A stretch of DNA of 64,000 bases from Hydrogenophaga pseudoflava (GCF_031020795.1 NZ_JAVHJP010000007.1:62001-126000), one strand, 5' to 3'. Positions 37,852 through 46,841 are shown, counted from the first letter of the stretch. Notes: a model not told the origin generated them from the letters alone. Numbers and translations: made by a program.

Positions 37852-39892
37852 AGACCTGACGCTGCACACCACGCTGTGCCGGCGCGACGCACCCGCCTTT
37901 CAGAAAGCCTGCCGCAGCCGCGACGAACTGGTGGTCGCGTGCACGCAGGAAAGCCGCCTCTTCCACGAGCTCTCGGCCCAGACCGAAGGCGCGGTGGACC
38001 TGGCGGTGCGACCCATCCGTTTCGTGAACATCCGCGAGACCGGTGGCTGGGGCCGCGAGGCGAAACAGGCCACGCCCAAGATGGCGGCCCTGCTGGCCGC
38101 GGCGCGCCTGCCCGACCCGGAGCCGGTGCCCACCGTCACCTATACCAGCGAAGGCCGCCTGCTCATCATCGGACCGCTGGAGCGCGCCGAGGCCCTGGCG
38201 GCGCTGGTCAGTGATGCGCTGGATGTGACCCTGCTGCCCACCGGTGGCAGCGGGCAGCAAGCGCGGCAGTACCCGGTACTGGGTGGCCGGCTGCAGAACC
38301 TGCGCGGCTGGCTCGGTGCGTTCGAGGTGGCGGTCAGCACCAGCAACCCCATCGACCTGGACCTCTGCACCCGCTGCAACGCCTGCGTCGCCGCTTGCCC
38401 CGAGGGCGCCATCGGCCTGGACTACCAGGTGGACCTGTCGCTCTGCCAATCGCACCGCGCCTGTGTAAAGGCCTGCGAAGCGGTCGGCGCCATCAACTTC
38501 CAGCGCGAGGCGCAGGAACGCGAAGAGACCTTCGACCTGGTGCTCGACCTGCGCGACGCGCCCGGTTTCACCCAGCACGCGCTGCCACAGGGTTATGTGC
38601 ACCTGCCCGCGTCGGCCGACGCTCTGGCCCAGGTGCGCGCGGTCACCCAGCTGCGCGACCTGGTGGGCGAGTTCGAGAAGCCCAAGTTCTTCACCTACAA
38701 GCAGAAGCTCTGCGCCCATGGCCGCAACCAGAGCGTGGGTTGCAGCGCCTGTGTGGATGTGTGCTCGGCCTCGGCCATCGGCAGCGATCTGAAACGCCAC
38801 CAGATCGTCGTCAATCCCAACCTCTGCGTCGGCTGCGGCACCTGCACCACCGTCTGCCCCACCGGCGCGCTGAGCTACGCCTACCCGCGTGCCAGCGAGC
38901 AGGGCGTCAAGCTGCGCACCCTGCTGGCCACCTATGCCAAGGCCGGCGGCCAGGACGCCGCCCTGCTGCTGCACAGTCAGGAGGCTGGCGCGGCGCTGGT
39001 CAACGACCTGGGGCGTCTGGCCCAGCTCGACAAGACGGTGCGCGGCGTGCCGGCGCGCGTGATCCCGTTGCCGCTGTGGCACACGTCCTCCACCGGCGTC
39101 GACCTCTGGCTCACCGCCTTCGCCTATGGGGCCTCGCAGGTCTGGGTGCTGATGACCGGCGAAGAGGCGCCGCAGTACCACGAGGCCCTGCGCGAGCAGA
39201 TGGCGGTGGCCGAGTCCATCGTGCAGGCGCTGGGCTACAGCGGCCGCCACTTCAAACTGATCGAAGTGCGCGACGCGCGCGACCTGCCGCTGCTCGATGC
39301 CGAGCTGGGCGAAGTGCCTGCGCAAGGCGTCACCAAGGCCGCCAGCTTCGCGGTACAGCCTGAAAAGCGCGCCACGCTCGACCTCGCGCTCGACCACCTG
39401 CTGCAGGACAGCGCCAGCCGCGCCACGCGCACGAAAGACGCCGCTATCGCGCTGCCCGCGGCCTCGCCCTTCGGTAGCCTGAATGTCAACCGCGACGCCT
39501 GCACCCTGTGCCTGAGCTGTGTCAGCGCCTGTCCGGCCGGCGCGCTGCAGGACAATGCCGAACGCCCGCAGCTGCGCTTCATCGAAAAGAACTGCGTGCA
39601 GTGCGGCTTGTGTGCCACCACCTGCCCCGAGAAGGCCATCACCCTGCAGCCGCGCCTGCTGCTCAGCGACGAACGCCGACAGCCGCGCGTGCTGAATGAA
39701 GCGCAGCCCTACCAGTGCGTGCGCTGCGGCAAACCCTTCGGAACGCTCAAAGGCATCGAGGTCATGCTGGCCAAGCTCAGCGGCCACGCCATGTTCCAGG
39801 GCGACGCGCTGGAGCGCCTGAAGATGTGCGGCGACTGCCGTGTGGTGGACATCTACACCAACCCGGGCGAATCGAAGATCGCCGATCTTTGA
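37778..39892 (+). CDS. multi-[4Fe-4S] polyferredoxin-like protein of the formate dehydrogenase cluster
   Basis: This is a 704-residue cytoplasmic protein with several ferredoxin-type motifs: CTRCNACVAACP (about residue 200), a CSACVDVCSASAIG group and CVGCGTCTTVCP (about residues 320-355), then CTLCLSCVSACP and CVQCGLCATTCP (about residues 575-620), and a C-terminal CVRCGKPFG and CGDCR. The middle (about 385-525) lacks cysteines and resembles a hydrogenase-associated delta-subunit-like domain. It could be an electron carrier or an Fe-S loading factor for FdhAB. ATG 37778 (MTTLICNCNQTM) adds an N-terminal CNC and overlaps DUF3306 by 74 nt. Confidence 0.85.
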   Translation: MTTLICNCNQTMTLDPKALGQVLDEDLTLHTTLCRRDAPAFQKACRSRDELVVACTQESRLFHELSAQTEGAVDLAVRPIRFVNIRETGGWGREAKQATPKMAALLAAARLPDPEPVPTVTYTSEGRLLIIGPLERAEALAALVSDALDVTLLPTGGSGQQARQYPVLGGRLQNLRGWLGAFEVAVSTSNPIDLDLCTRCNACVAACPEGAIGLDYQVDLSLCQSHRACVKACEAVGAINFQREAQEREETFDLVLDLRDAPGFTQHALPQGYVHLPASADALAQVRAVTQLRDLVGEFEKPKFFTYKQKLCAHGRNQSVGCSACVDVCSASAIGSDLKRHQIVVNPNLCVGCGTCTTVCPTGALSYAYPRASEQGVKLRTLLATYAKAGGQDAALLLHSQEAGAALVNDLGRLAQLDKTVRGVPARVIPLPLWHTSSTGVDLWLTAFAYGASQVWVLMTGEEAPQYHEALREQMAVAESIVQALGYSGRHFKLIEVRDARDLPLLDAELGEVPAQGVTKAASFAVQPEKRATLDLALDHLLQDSASRATRTKDAAIALPAASPFGSLNVNRDACTLCLSCVSACPAGALQDNAERPQLRFIEKNCVQCGLCATTCPEKAITLQPRLLLSDERRQPRVLNEAQPYQCVRCGKPFGTLKGIEVMLAKLSGHAMFQGDALERLKMCGDCRVVDIYTNPGESKIADL

Positions 39893-39924
39893 AGCCTTTC
39901 AGCGACCGATTGCCCGTATCCGCC

Positions 39925-40542
39925 ATGAACGATCAGATCCCTGTCTCATCCGCCCTCGACGAAGAAACCGCACGCGCCGAGGTCTATGGCCTGCTGGCCG
40001 CGCTTTACTACGCGCCGCCCGGCCCCGAGCTGCTGGCCCAGCTGCGCGTGGCTGTGACGGAAGCACCTGCGGCCGGCGGCTTCCTCGAAGAACCTTGGCG
40101 CCAGTTTGTCGGCACCGTGCGCGAACTCGGCGACGAGCAGGTGGCCCGCGAATACGACGCGCTGTTCGGCGGAGTGGGCAAGCCCGAGGTCTACCTGTTC
40201 GGCTCCTGGTACCTCAGCGGCTTCCTCAATGAAAAGCCGCTCGCGGCGCTGCGCAGCGACCTGGCCGCTCTCGGCCTGGCGCGCGACGAGGCCATGCCCG
40301 AGACGGAAGACCACTTCGCCTGCGTGTGCGAGGTGATGCGCTACCTCATCGCGGGCGACGACGTGGAAGTCGCCAACCTCACCCAGCAGCAGAAATTCTT
40401 CAGCACCCACCTCCAGCCTTGGGCTACGCAGATGTGCGAGGCCATCAGCGCCCATCCCAAGGCCCGGTTCTATGCCGCGCTCGCCGGGTTCACGGCGGCG
40501 TTCGTGAGCGTGGAAGCGCAGGGTTTTGACCTGATGGCCTGA
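39925..40542 (+). CDS. TorD/DmsD-type molybdoenzyme chaperone
   Basis: This is a 205-residue helical protein of the TorD family. Such chaperones bind the Tat signal of a molybdoenzyme and hold it for cofactor insertion. Family segments are ARAEVYGLLAALYYAPP, LGDEQVAREYDALFGGVGKPEVYLFGSWYLSGFLNEKPLAALR (the EYDALFGG and GSWYLSGF parts are diagnostic) and EDHFACVCEVMRYL. The likely client is FdhA, about 7 kb downstream. It is the last gene of the accessory operon, 32 nt after the polyferredoxin-like gene, and its 3' end overlaps the convergent phosphoesterase gene by 53 nt. Confidence 0.88.
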   Translation: MNDQIPVSSALDEETARAEVYGLLAALYYAPPGPELLAQLRVAVTEAPAAGGFLEEPWRQFVGTVRELGDEQVAREYDALFGGVGKPEVYLFGSWYLSGFLNEKPLAALRSDLAALGLARDEAMPETEDHFACVCEVMRYLIAGDDVEVANLTQQQKFFSTHLQPWATQMCEAISAHPKARFYAALAGFTAAFVSVEAQGFDLMA

Positions 40543-41335
40543 GGCCGTCCCTGCACCCCTGCAGGGTGGTGGCGAGCACGCACACGAACGCCTGTTCCCG
40601 CGCCAGGTAGTCCCAGCGCTCGACGCTGCAGCGCCCCTGGGCCGGTTCCCAGCGCACGATGTTCAGTGAATTGGGCACGCCGGGCCGCACGCGCGACGAC
40701 ACGGCGGTGCCCGCCTGCACCACCCACAGGCGGCGCTCCAGCCCGTGCAGGGCGAGCGTGTAGGGCAGGTGGATGTGGCCACCCAGCAGCAGATCGGCGC
40801 CGGCCGCTGCCCAGGCCCGGAGGGCATCGCGATGACCCCGCAGCAGGTGAGGGCGTTCGCGGGCCTCTTGCACCGCCATCGGCTGGTGCACCACCACCAC
40901 CCGCAGCTGCCGCGGGCCCGCCTGGCGCAGCAGCCTGGCCACATGCTGAATCTGCTCGGTCGACACCTCACCGTGGCGGTGGCGCCAGGCGCGTGTGGTG
41001 TTCACGCCGATGACGAGCCAGTCCGGCGAGGCGTGCACGGGTTCGAGCTCGGGGCCGAAGGCGGCGGCGTAGCGTGCGTAGGGACGGGTCAGGCGCTCCC
41101 GCAGGTCCAGCAGCGGGATGTCGTGGTTGCCGGGAATGGCCAGCACCGGCGCGCCGAGCTGGTCGGCAAAGGCCCTGGCCGCCCGGAACTGGTCCGGCCG
41201 CGCGCGCTGCGTGATGTCGCCCGAGAGCACCACCAGATCGGGCGCCTGCAGGGCCACCAGGTCCAGCACGGCGGCCACCACCTGCGGCCGTTCGGTGCCG
41301 AAGTGCGTGTCGGAGAGGTGCAGCAGCAGGCTCAT
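40490..41335 (-). CDS. metallophosphoesterase
   Basis: This is a 281-residue calcineurin-like phosphoesterase with the full set of metal motifs: LLHLSDTHFG (DxH), LVVLSGDITQRA (GDxxx), IPGNHDIPL (GNHD), VVVHQPM and LLLGGHIHLPY (GHxH). The family includes 3',5'-cyclic nucleotide and other phosphodiesterases; the substrate is unknown. Its start overlaps the stop of the lipid kinase gene by 4 nt, so the pair is coupled. The last 18 residues lie antisense to the torD-like gene and look non-conserved. Confidence 0.87.
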   Translation of the reverse strand: MSLLLHLSDTHFGTERPQVVAAVLDLVALQAPDLVVLSGDITQRARPDQFRAARAFADQLGAPVLAIPGNHDIPLLDLRERLTRPYARYAAAFGPELEPVHASPDWLVIGVNTTRAWRHRHGEVSTEQIQHVARLLRQAGPRQLRVVVVHQPMAVQEARERPHLLRGHRDALRAWAAAGADLLLGGHIHLPYTLALHGLERRLWVVQAGTAVSSRVRPGVPNSLNIVRWEPAQGRCSVERWDYLAREQAFVCVLATTLQGCRDGLRPSGQNPALPRSRTPP

Positions 41336-42294
41336 GCCTGGGCCTGCAGCAGGTAGAGCGGTTCGTCGAGCACGCGGAAGTCGATTGGTGCGCGCATGCG
41401 CGCCACCTCGCCGTCGAAGGCCACCATCACCTCGCGCCGGCCAGGCAGCCGCCGTGGCCGGACCACCAGGTGATGGAACTCGAAACTTTCCACGCCGGCC
41501 GCCTCGCCCAGTCGTCCCATGGCGCCGTGCAGCAGCAGGCCGAGCATGGACAGCGTGCCGATGGGGCGCAGCATCAGCGCGGCCATGCTGCCGTGTCCCG
41601 GCGCGCCAGGGACGGTGTCCTCCGGCTCGGCGCCGATCTGTTCCAGCTGCAGCCGGTTGTTGCCCACGAAGAGCGTCAGGGCTTTCACCTCGCGCACCCG
41701 GTCGCCCTGTTCGATGTGCAGGCGCAGCCGGCGCTGCGCACGCAGCAGCGTCGCGCAGGCGGCCACGAAGGCCACCCAGCGGCTGCGGCCGAAGCGCGCC
41801 TTGAAGGCTTCGCGATCCTGCAGCAGCTCGGGATAGATGCCCAGGCTGGCATTGACCAGGAACACCCGGTCGTTGATGGCGCCCACCTGCACCGGTTGCG
41901 GGCGTGCGTTCATCAGCAGCTGGGCCGCCGCGGCCGGATCGCTGGGAATGCCGTGGGTCCGCGCGAAGTAGTTGAAGGTGCCGTAGGGCATGACGCCCAT
42001 GGCGCAGCCGGCCGCGTGCGCGGCCTGTGCCACCGCGTTCAGGCTGCCGTCGCCGCCCACCGCAACCACCGCCGAAGCCCGCGCCGCCGCTTCCGCCGCC
42101 GCCTGGGCCGCCACGCTGGGCAACTCGGCCGGCTGGCAGACCCGGAGTTCGCCGAGGCGACCGTGCGCGGCCAGGGCCGATTCGATCACTGCCCGCTTGG
42201 CGTCCACGTCCTGGGCTCCGGCACCGGCGTTGACGACGAACAGCAGGGGCGATGCAGGATCGAAGGGAGGTGCCGGCATGTCGGGCGTGGTCAA
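41332..42294 (-). CDS. diacylglycerol kinase family lipid kinase
   Basis: This is a 320-residue soluble kinase of the DagK/YegS family. The start has the family LLFVVNAGAGAQD strand, and the nucleotide loop is VVAVGGDGSLNAVAQAA followed by GVMPYGTFNYFAR. A FVNASLGIYPELLQDRE segment and a C-terminal VMVAFDGEVARM strand complete the two-domain fold. Substrates in this family are lipids such as diacylglycerol or sphingoid bases. It is coupled to the phosphoesterase downstream, suggesting opposing or sequential phosphate chemistry on one metabolite. A second possible ATG is at 42279. Confidence 0.87.
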   Translation of the reverse strand: MTTPDMPAPPFDPASPLLFVVNAGAGAQDVDAKRAVIESALAAHGRLGELRVCQPAELPSVAAQAAAEAAARASAVVAVGGDGSLNAVAQAAHAAGCAMGVMPYGTFNYFARTHGIPSDPAAAAQLLMNARPQPVQVGAINDRVFLVNASLGIYPELLQDREAFKARFGRSRWVAFVAACATLLRAQRRLRLHIEQGDRVREVKALTLFVGNNRLQLEQIGAEPEDTVPGAPGHGSMAALMLRPIGTLSMLGLLLHGAMGRLGEAAGVESFEFHHLVVRPRRLPGRREVMVAFDGEVARMRAPIDFRVLDEPLYLLQAQA

Positions 42295-42442
42295 GTGGAA
42301 GAAGTGTGAGTCGCCCGGCCCGCGGTGCGTTCAGTTTTTTTCGATCCGCATCTTCGGCTCTGGCTCCTTGTACCGCGCGCCGCAGCAAGGCACAGTACCG
42401 AGGATGGTGGCTTCATCGAAACCACCGTCTCGCGTGACCCGC

Positions 42443-43111
42443 ATGACTGTCCAATCCCCTTCCCCCACCACCCGATCCGAGCTTCGCAAGGACCGGCGGC
42501 GCAGTGCCGTGGCGCGGATGGCGGAGGTCCACCTCTCGGCCATGGGAGGCACTCTGGCCGACACGGTGGGTCGCGACAGCCGGCAGCGCCTGGTCTGGCT
42601 GGCGCTGCTGGCCATGCCTCTGCTGTTCCCGGTGGCGCTGCCGGGCATGGGCTCGGCCGTCGGGGTGTTCTGTCTAGTGATCGCCTTCGGGCTCTGTGCT
42701 GGCCGGTCGGTACCCCTGCCGGCCTGGCTGGGCGAGCGGACGCTGAACGACCGTGTCCGGGATTTGCTGACCCGCATGCTCGCCCGTGTCATCCATCTGG
42801 TGGCGCGCCTGGGGCGACCGCGCTGGCTGGGCCTGAGCCGCCATTCCGCGCGCTGGTTCAACGGACTGATGCTGTCGGTGGCGGGCGTGTCCATGGTGGT
42901 TCCTGTGCCTGTGATCAGTTTTGACAACGTGCTGCCCGCGTTGGCCATGGTGCTGACGGCCTGGGGCCTGCGCCTGCGGGACGGGCTGATGCTGCTGGCC
43001 GGTCACCTGGCGACACTGGTCGCCGCGGTGTCGGTGGTGCTGCTGTGGTGGGGTGGTTCCCGACTCGTGGCCGACGTGCTGACGAGGCTGGGCTTTCCCG
43101 CGCTGCAGTGA
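42443..43111 (+). CDS. ExoD-like membrane protein
   Basis: This is a 222-residue membrane protein of the ExoD (exopolysaccharide synthesis) family. It has a cytoplasmic N-terminus, then VWLALLAMPLLFPVALPGM, a GVFCLVIAFGLCAGRSVPLP helix, a loop with LPAWLGERTL, and C-terminal helices from about residue 140 (NGLMLSVAGVSMVVPVPVI) onwards. ExoD was first linked to exopolysaccharide production in rhizobia; the biochemical role is unknown. The start is uncertain: ATG 42404 would add 13 residues. Confidence 0.78.
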   Translation: MTVQSPSPTTRSELRKDRRRSAVARMAEVHLSAMGGTLADTVGRDSRQRLVWLALLAMPLLFPVALPGMGSAVGVFCLVIAFGLCAGRSVPLPAWLGERTLNDRVRDLLTRMLARVIHLVARLGRPRWLGLSRHSARWFNGLMLSVAGVSMVVPVPVISFDNVLPALAMVLTAWGLRLRDGLMLLAGHLATLVAAVSVVLLWWGGSRLVADVLTRLGFPALQ

Positions 43112-43135
43112 CCACGAGCGGCGCATGCCCCCTGC

Positions 43136-45172
43136 TCAGCCGCCGGGCCGTCCGTCCCGTGTGTTCACCGCCGCCGGTGCCTGCGGCTCGGTCAGCAGGC
43201 GGACGCGGAACACCGCACCGCTGTGCCCGTCCTCGCGGTGGCCCGCGGAAATGCCGCCGCCGTAGCGCTCCACCAGTCCCAGGCTGATCCATAGCCCAAG
43301 GCCGTTGCCGTCGTTCTTGGTGGTGAAAAAGGGCCGGAACAGCCGCTCGGCCACACCGGGGGCGAGGCCCGGTCCGGAGTCCTGCACCTGCAGCAGCGCG
43401 CCGCGCGCGCCGTGTTCGTCGGCCCAGTCCCGTGTCGCCAGGTGCAGCGTGCCGCCCTGCGGCATGGCCTGGATGGCGTTGATGAGCAGGTTGATGATGA
43501 CCTGCTGCAGCTCCTGCCGGTTCAGGCCCACGCGCTGTGTGGCCTGCAGGTCGCGCACCACCTCGATGCGGGTCTGCGCCAGCAGGTGCGCCACCAGCAC
43601 CAGGCAGTCGTGCACGGTGCGGTTGAGGTCCAGCGCCTCCACGTAGCCGGCGTACTCGGTGGGGCGCGCGTACTGCAGCAGCTGGGTCACGATCAGGCGC
43701 ATGCGCTCGATCTGTTCGTCCAGCAATTTCAGTTCGGGCTTGAGCGGCAGCGCATGCACACCCAGCGCCTCGCGGATCAGGTCGAGGTTGCCCTGCATCA
43801 CCGCGATCGGGTTGTTGATCTCGTGCGCGATGCTGGCCGTGAGCTGGCCGATGGCGGCGAGCTTCTCGCTCTTGACCAGCTGCTGCTGCGCCAGCCGCAG
43901 CGAGGCGTTGCTCTCCTCCAGCTCGCGCGTGCGTTCGGCCACTTTCTGGTCCAGCTCTTCGCCCCAGCGGCGCAGCGCGGTGGTCTTGTCGTCGATCACG
44001 TCGAGCAGCTGGTCCAGGTGGCCGGCCAGGGCGCCGAGTTCGTCGCGTGCCGGCAGTGGTCCCACGCGCGCCGCGCTCTCGCCGTCCTCCACGCGCTGCA
44101 TGGTGCGGTTCATCTGCTCCACCGGGCGGAAGATGCTGCGCGCCCAGCGCACCGAGAGCCAGGCCGACACCGCCATCACGGCCAGAAAAATCAGGCCCAT
44201 GACGGCCAGCATGGCGTGGCGCACCCAGCGGAAGGGCGATTCGAGAAAGCCCACGTAAAGCATGCCCACGCGCTGGCCGGCTGCGTCCAGCAGCGGCTCG
44301 TAGGCCGAGACGTACCAGTCGTTGACCACGAAGGCGCGGTCGAGCCAGGTGTCGCCCTGGCCGAGCACCCGGTCGCGCACGGTCTGAGAGACGCGGGTGC
44401 CGATGGCGCGCTGGTCCTGGAACAGCCGCACGTTGGTGGTGATGCGCACGTCGTCCAGGAACAGCGTGGCCGTGCCTTCGCTGCCGAAGGGCAGGGCGCC
44501 TTCGGGGTAGACGATGCGGTTGATGTGGTCGATGAAATCCAGGTTCTGGTTGAGCAGCAGGCCACCCACCAGCAGCGCCTTGCGCTGACCCGAGGCATCC
44601 AGCACCGGCTGCAGCGCCAGCAGCACCAGCGCCCGGTCTTCGGTGCTGCGTGCGTCAGGTGCGGCGTTGCGCGTGGCCACCAGCGGGATGCTCAGCCGCG
44701 GCAGCAGCTGCGGCGCAAGCGTGGCGAGTTCGTCGCGCGAGAGGCGCACGATCTGCGCGGACCTGGCCGGCATCGGTGTGCCGGTCGGCAGCAGCGGCGC
44801 CACACTGGCGGGCAGGCGGGCGAGCGGGTCGTCCTGGCGGATCAGCAGCAGAAAGTCCAGCCCGAGCTCCCGCCGGTCGGCGGCCAGGCGTGCCGCCAGA
44901 TCGCCCCCGGTCATGGCCTGCAGCAGGCGCTGCGAACGTGCCACGCCGCGCGTGCCGCTGCCCACCTCGGCCAGTGTCTGGTCGAAATAGCCGCGCGCCA
45001 CCGCCAGGTCGCTGCGCACCTTGGTGATGAGCAGGCGGTCGTAGGTGACGCTGCTCCACACCGCGATCGCCAGCACCAGCAGTGGGAACACCACCAGCAG
45101 TGGCAGCAGCGCCATGGCCAGCAGCTTGTTGCGCACCGAGGTGGCGAGCCAGCGCGGCGTGGGCAGTCTCAT
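43136..45172 (-). CDS. sensor histidine kinase beside the formate dehydrogenase genes
   Basis: This is a 678-residue inner-membrane kinase. A first helix (about 15-40) and a second one (about 335-360, MLAVMGLIFLAVMAVSAWLS) frame a large periplasmic sensor region of cache type. A HAMP domain (IFRPVEQMNRTMQRVEDGE), a coiled coil (EELDQKVAERTRELEESN), the phospho-acceptor H450 in SIAHEINNPIAVMQGN, and an ATPase domain with NLLINAIQAM, DSGPGLA, FFTTKNDGNGLGLWIS follow. The signal is unknown; formate or a redox cue is a guess from context. Its ATG overlaps the last base of the regulator stop, so the two are coupled. Confidence 0.92.
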   Translation of the reverse strand: MRLPTPRWLATSVRNKLLAMALLPLLVVFPLLVLAIAVWSSVTYDRLLITKVRSDLAVARGYFDQTLAEVGSGTRGVARSQRLLQAMTGGDLAARLAADRRELGLDFLLLIRQDDPLARLPASVAPLLPTGTPMPARSAQIVRLSRDELATLAPQLLPRLSIPLVATRNAAPDARSTEDRALVLLALQPVLDASGQRKALLVGGLLLNQNLDFIDHINRIVYPEGALPFGSEGTATLFLDDVRITTNVRLFQDQRAIGTRVSQTVRDRVLGQGDTWLDRAFVVNDWYVSAYEPLLDAAGQRVGMLYVGFLESPFRWVRHAMLAVMGLIFLAVMAVSAWLSVRWARSIFRPVEQMNRTMQRVEDGESAARVGPLPARDELGALAGHLDQLLDVIDDKTTALRRWGEELDQKVAERTRELEESNASLRLAQQQLVKSEKLAAIGQLTASIAHEINNPIAVMQGNLDLIREALGVHALPLKPELKLLDEQIERMRLIVTQLLQYARPTEYAGYVEALDLNRTVHDCLVLVAHLLAQTRIEVVRDLQATQRVGLNRQELQQVIINLLINAIQAMPQGGTLHLATRDWADEHGARGALLQVQDSGPGLAPGVAERLFRPFFTTKNDGNGLGLWISLGLVERYGGGISAGHREDGHSGAVFRVRLLTEPQAPAAVNTRDGRPGG

Positions 45173-46581
45173 CAGCGGCCGTGGTCCGCGGCGGAGCCGT
45201 AACCCCATTCCGAGACGCGCCGCTCCAGCGTGCGGCGCGAGACACCCAGCAACTCGGCCGCGCGGGTCTTGTCGCCCTGCACCGAGTCGAGCACGCTGAG
45301 GATGTGCCGCTTCTCCAGCGTGGCCAGGTCCAGGGTGCCAGCACCTGCCGTCGGCAGCGCCTGGGGTGCCTCGCCGGGATAGAGCGCCGACACGTTGAGC
45401 GAGCCGAGGATGAGCGAGCGCTCGATGAGGTTGCGCAGCTCGCGCACATTGCCTGGCCAGTTGTATTGCGCCAGAAAGTCCAGTTCCTGCGCGCTGATCT
45501 GCAGGGGCGCCACGCCCAGCGCCGGCGCGAGCTGCTCCACGAAGTGCTGCACCAGGGCCGGGATGTCGGCCTTGTGCTCGCGCAGCGGCGGCAGGGTCAG
45601 TTCCACCACCTGCAGGCGGAAGAACAGGTCTTTGCGGAAGCGGCCGGCGGCCACCTCGTCGGCCAGGCGGCGGTTGCTGGCGGCCATGATGCGCAGGTTC
45701 AGCGGCACCATCTGTTCGCTGCCCACCGGTCGGATCTTCAGGTCCTCGATGGCCCGCAGCAGCGTGGCCTGGATGGGCAGAGGCAGTTCGGCCACCTCGT
45801 CCAGGAACAGCGTGCCGCCCTGCGCGTAGTGGAACAGGCCTTCGCGCGCCCGGGTCGCGCCGGTGAAGGCGCCGCGCGCGTGGCCGAAGAGTTCGCTTTC
45901 GATCAGCTCGGGCGAGACGGCGGCGCAGTTGAGCGGCACGAAAGGCCCGTTGGCGCGCGGGCCGTTGGCGTGCAGGGTGCGGGCCACCAGTTCCTTGCCG
46001 GTGCCGGATTCGCCCTGCAGCAGCACGGTGCTGTCCACCGGAGCCACGCGGGCCACCGAGGCGCGCAGGCGCTGCATCGCCTCCGACGCCCCCACCAGCG
46101 CCTGGTTGCGGCCGTTGGAGCTGGCCACGGCGCGGCGCAGCACAAAGTTCTCGCGCCGCAGCCGCGAACGCTCGAAGCAGTGCTTCACCGCGTTGAGGAT
46201 CTGCGGCACGCGGAAGGGCTTGAGGATGAAGTCCGATGCGCCGGCGCGCAGCGCTTCGATGGCGGTGTCCAGGTCGGCGAAGGCGGTGATCAGGATGACC
46301 TCGCCGCTGAAGCCCTGTTCGCGCAACTCCTTGAGCCAGACCACACCGCTCTTGCCCGGCAGCGAGATGTCGAGAATGACCAGGTCCGCATGGTGGCCGC
46401 GCAGCCAGTCGGCGCCTTCTTCGGCGCTCGTGGCGCTCATCACGAAATGGCAGCGCGGAGCCAGCGTCTTGACCAGGAAGTTGAGCATGCCCTGTTCGTC
46501 GTCGACGACCAGGATGGACCAGTCGGGCCAGCCTTCGAGGCCTTTGTCGGGGGAGGGGATGGGCGCGGGGGAGGTGTCCAC
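45172..46581 (-). CDS. NtrC-type sigma-54-dependent response regulator
   Basis: The regulator has a receiver domain with [11 protein letters not shown] and the phosphorylated aspartate in [13 protein letters not shown], an AAA+ domain with Walker A GESGTGKE, the sigma-54 contact loop GAFTGA, Walker [11 protein letters not shown] and [14 protein letters not shown], and a Fis-type helix-turn-helix ([18 protein letters not shown]). The start is uncertain: GTG 46581 gives 469 residues, GTG 46617 gives 481, and upstream sequence is not protein-like. It most likely activates the -24/-12 promoter at 46826 that faces the formate dehydrogenase genes. Confidence 0.92.
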   Translation of the reverse strand: MDTSPAPIPSPDKGLEGWPDWSILVVDDEQGMLNFLVKTLAPRCHFVMSATSAEEGADWLRGHHADLVILDISLPGKSGVVWLKELREQGFSGEVILITAFADLDTAIEALRAGASDFILKPFRVPQILNAVKHCFERSRLRRENFVLRRAVASSNGRNQALVGASEAMQRLRASVARVAPVDSTVLLQGESGTGKELVARTLHANGPRANGPFVPLNCAAVSPELIESELFGHARGAFTGATRAREGLFHYAQGGTLFLDEVAELPLPIQATLLRAIEDLKIRPVGSEQMVPLNLRIMAASNRRLADEVAAGRFRKDLFFRLQVVELTLPPLREHKADIPALVQHFVEQLAPALGVAPLQISAQELDFLAQYNWPGNVRELRNLIERSLILGSLNVSALYPGEAPQALPTAGAGTLDLATLEKRHILSVLDSVQGDKTRAAELLGVSRRTLERRVSEWGYGSAADHGR

Positions 46582-46680
46582 CCGGCCGCATTCTACGGAG
46601 GAGCTGGAGCAATTCACTCGGATATTGGCGCCGATCCGACACCGCGAGCCGGAGAAGCGACGGTGACAGGAGGTTTCGCG

Positions 46681-46719
46681 TCGCGACAATTTGTCGCGAT
46701 GGGTGTCGACAGCTTGTCG
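46681..46719. promoter_or_regulatory. paired inverted repeats, candidate enhancer for the NtrC-type regulator
   Basis: Site 1 is a perfect 9-bp inverted repeat, TCGCGACAA-T-TTGTCGCGA (46681-46699). Site 2 shares its core, CGACA-GCT-TGTCG (46707-46719). Their centres are 23 bp apart, about two helical turns, and lie roughly 150 and 127 bp upstream of the -12 element at 46837. The position, symmetry and spacing are what is expected of upstream activating sites for a sigma-54 activator. Confidence 0.65.
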
Positions 46720-46825
46720 CAGTGGAGGCGTGTGGGGGGGGCCTCTGTTGGGGTATTCCCTCGAAAACACCGACCGTACGGGTGAATCGGCCAGCGGTGC
46801 ATCCCATCGGTCCATGTGCCCGGGC

Positions 46826-46841
46826 TGGCACGCTTCTGGCT
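46826..46841 (+). promoter_or_regulatory. sigma-54 (-24/-12) promoter of the formate dehydrogenase operon
   Basis: TGGCACG-CTTC-TGGCT matches the -24/-12 consensus with an exact GG-N10-GC core and a perfect -24 half; the -12 half differs by one base (TGGC for TTGC). It points at the Tat-target and fdhA genes, leaving a leader of about 180 nt before ATG 47034. Within the 452-nt gap 46582-47033 the only other structure I see is the inverted-repeat pair at 46681-46719. Confidence 0.65.
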
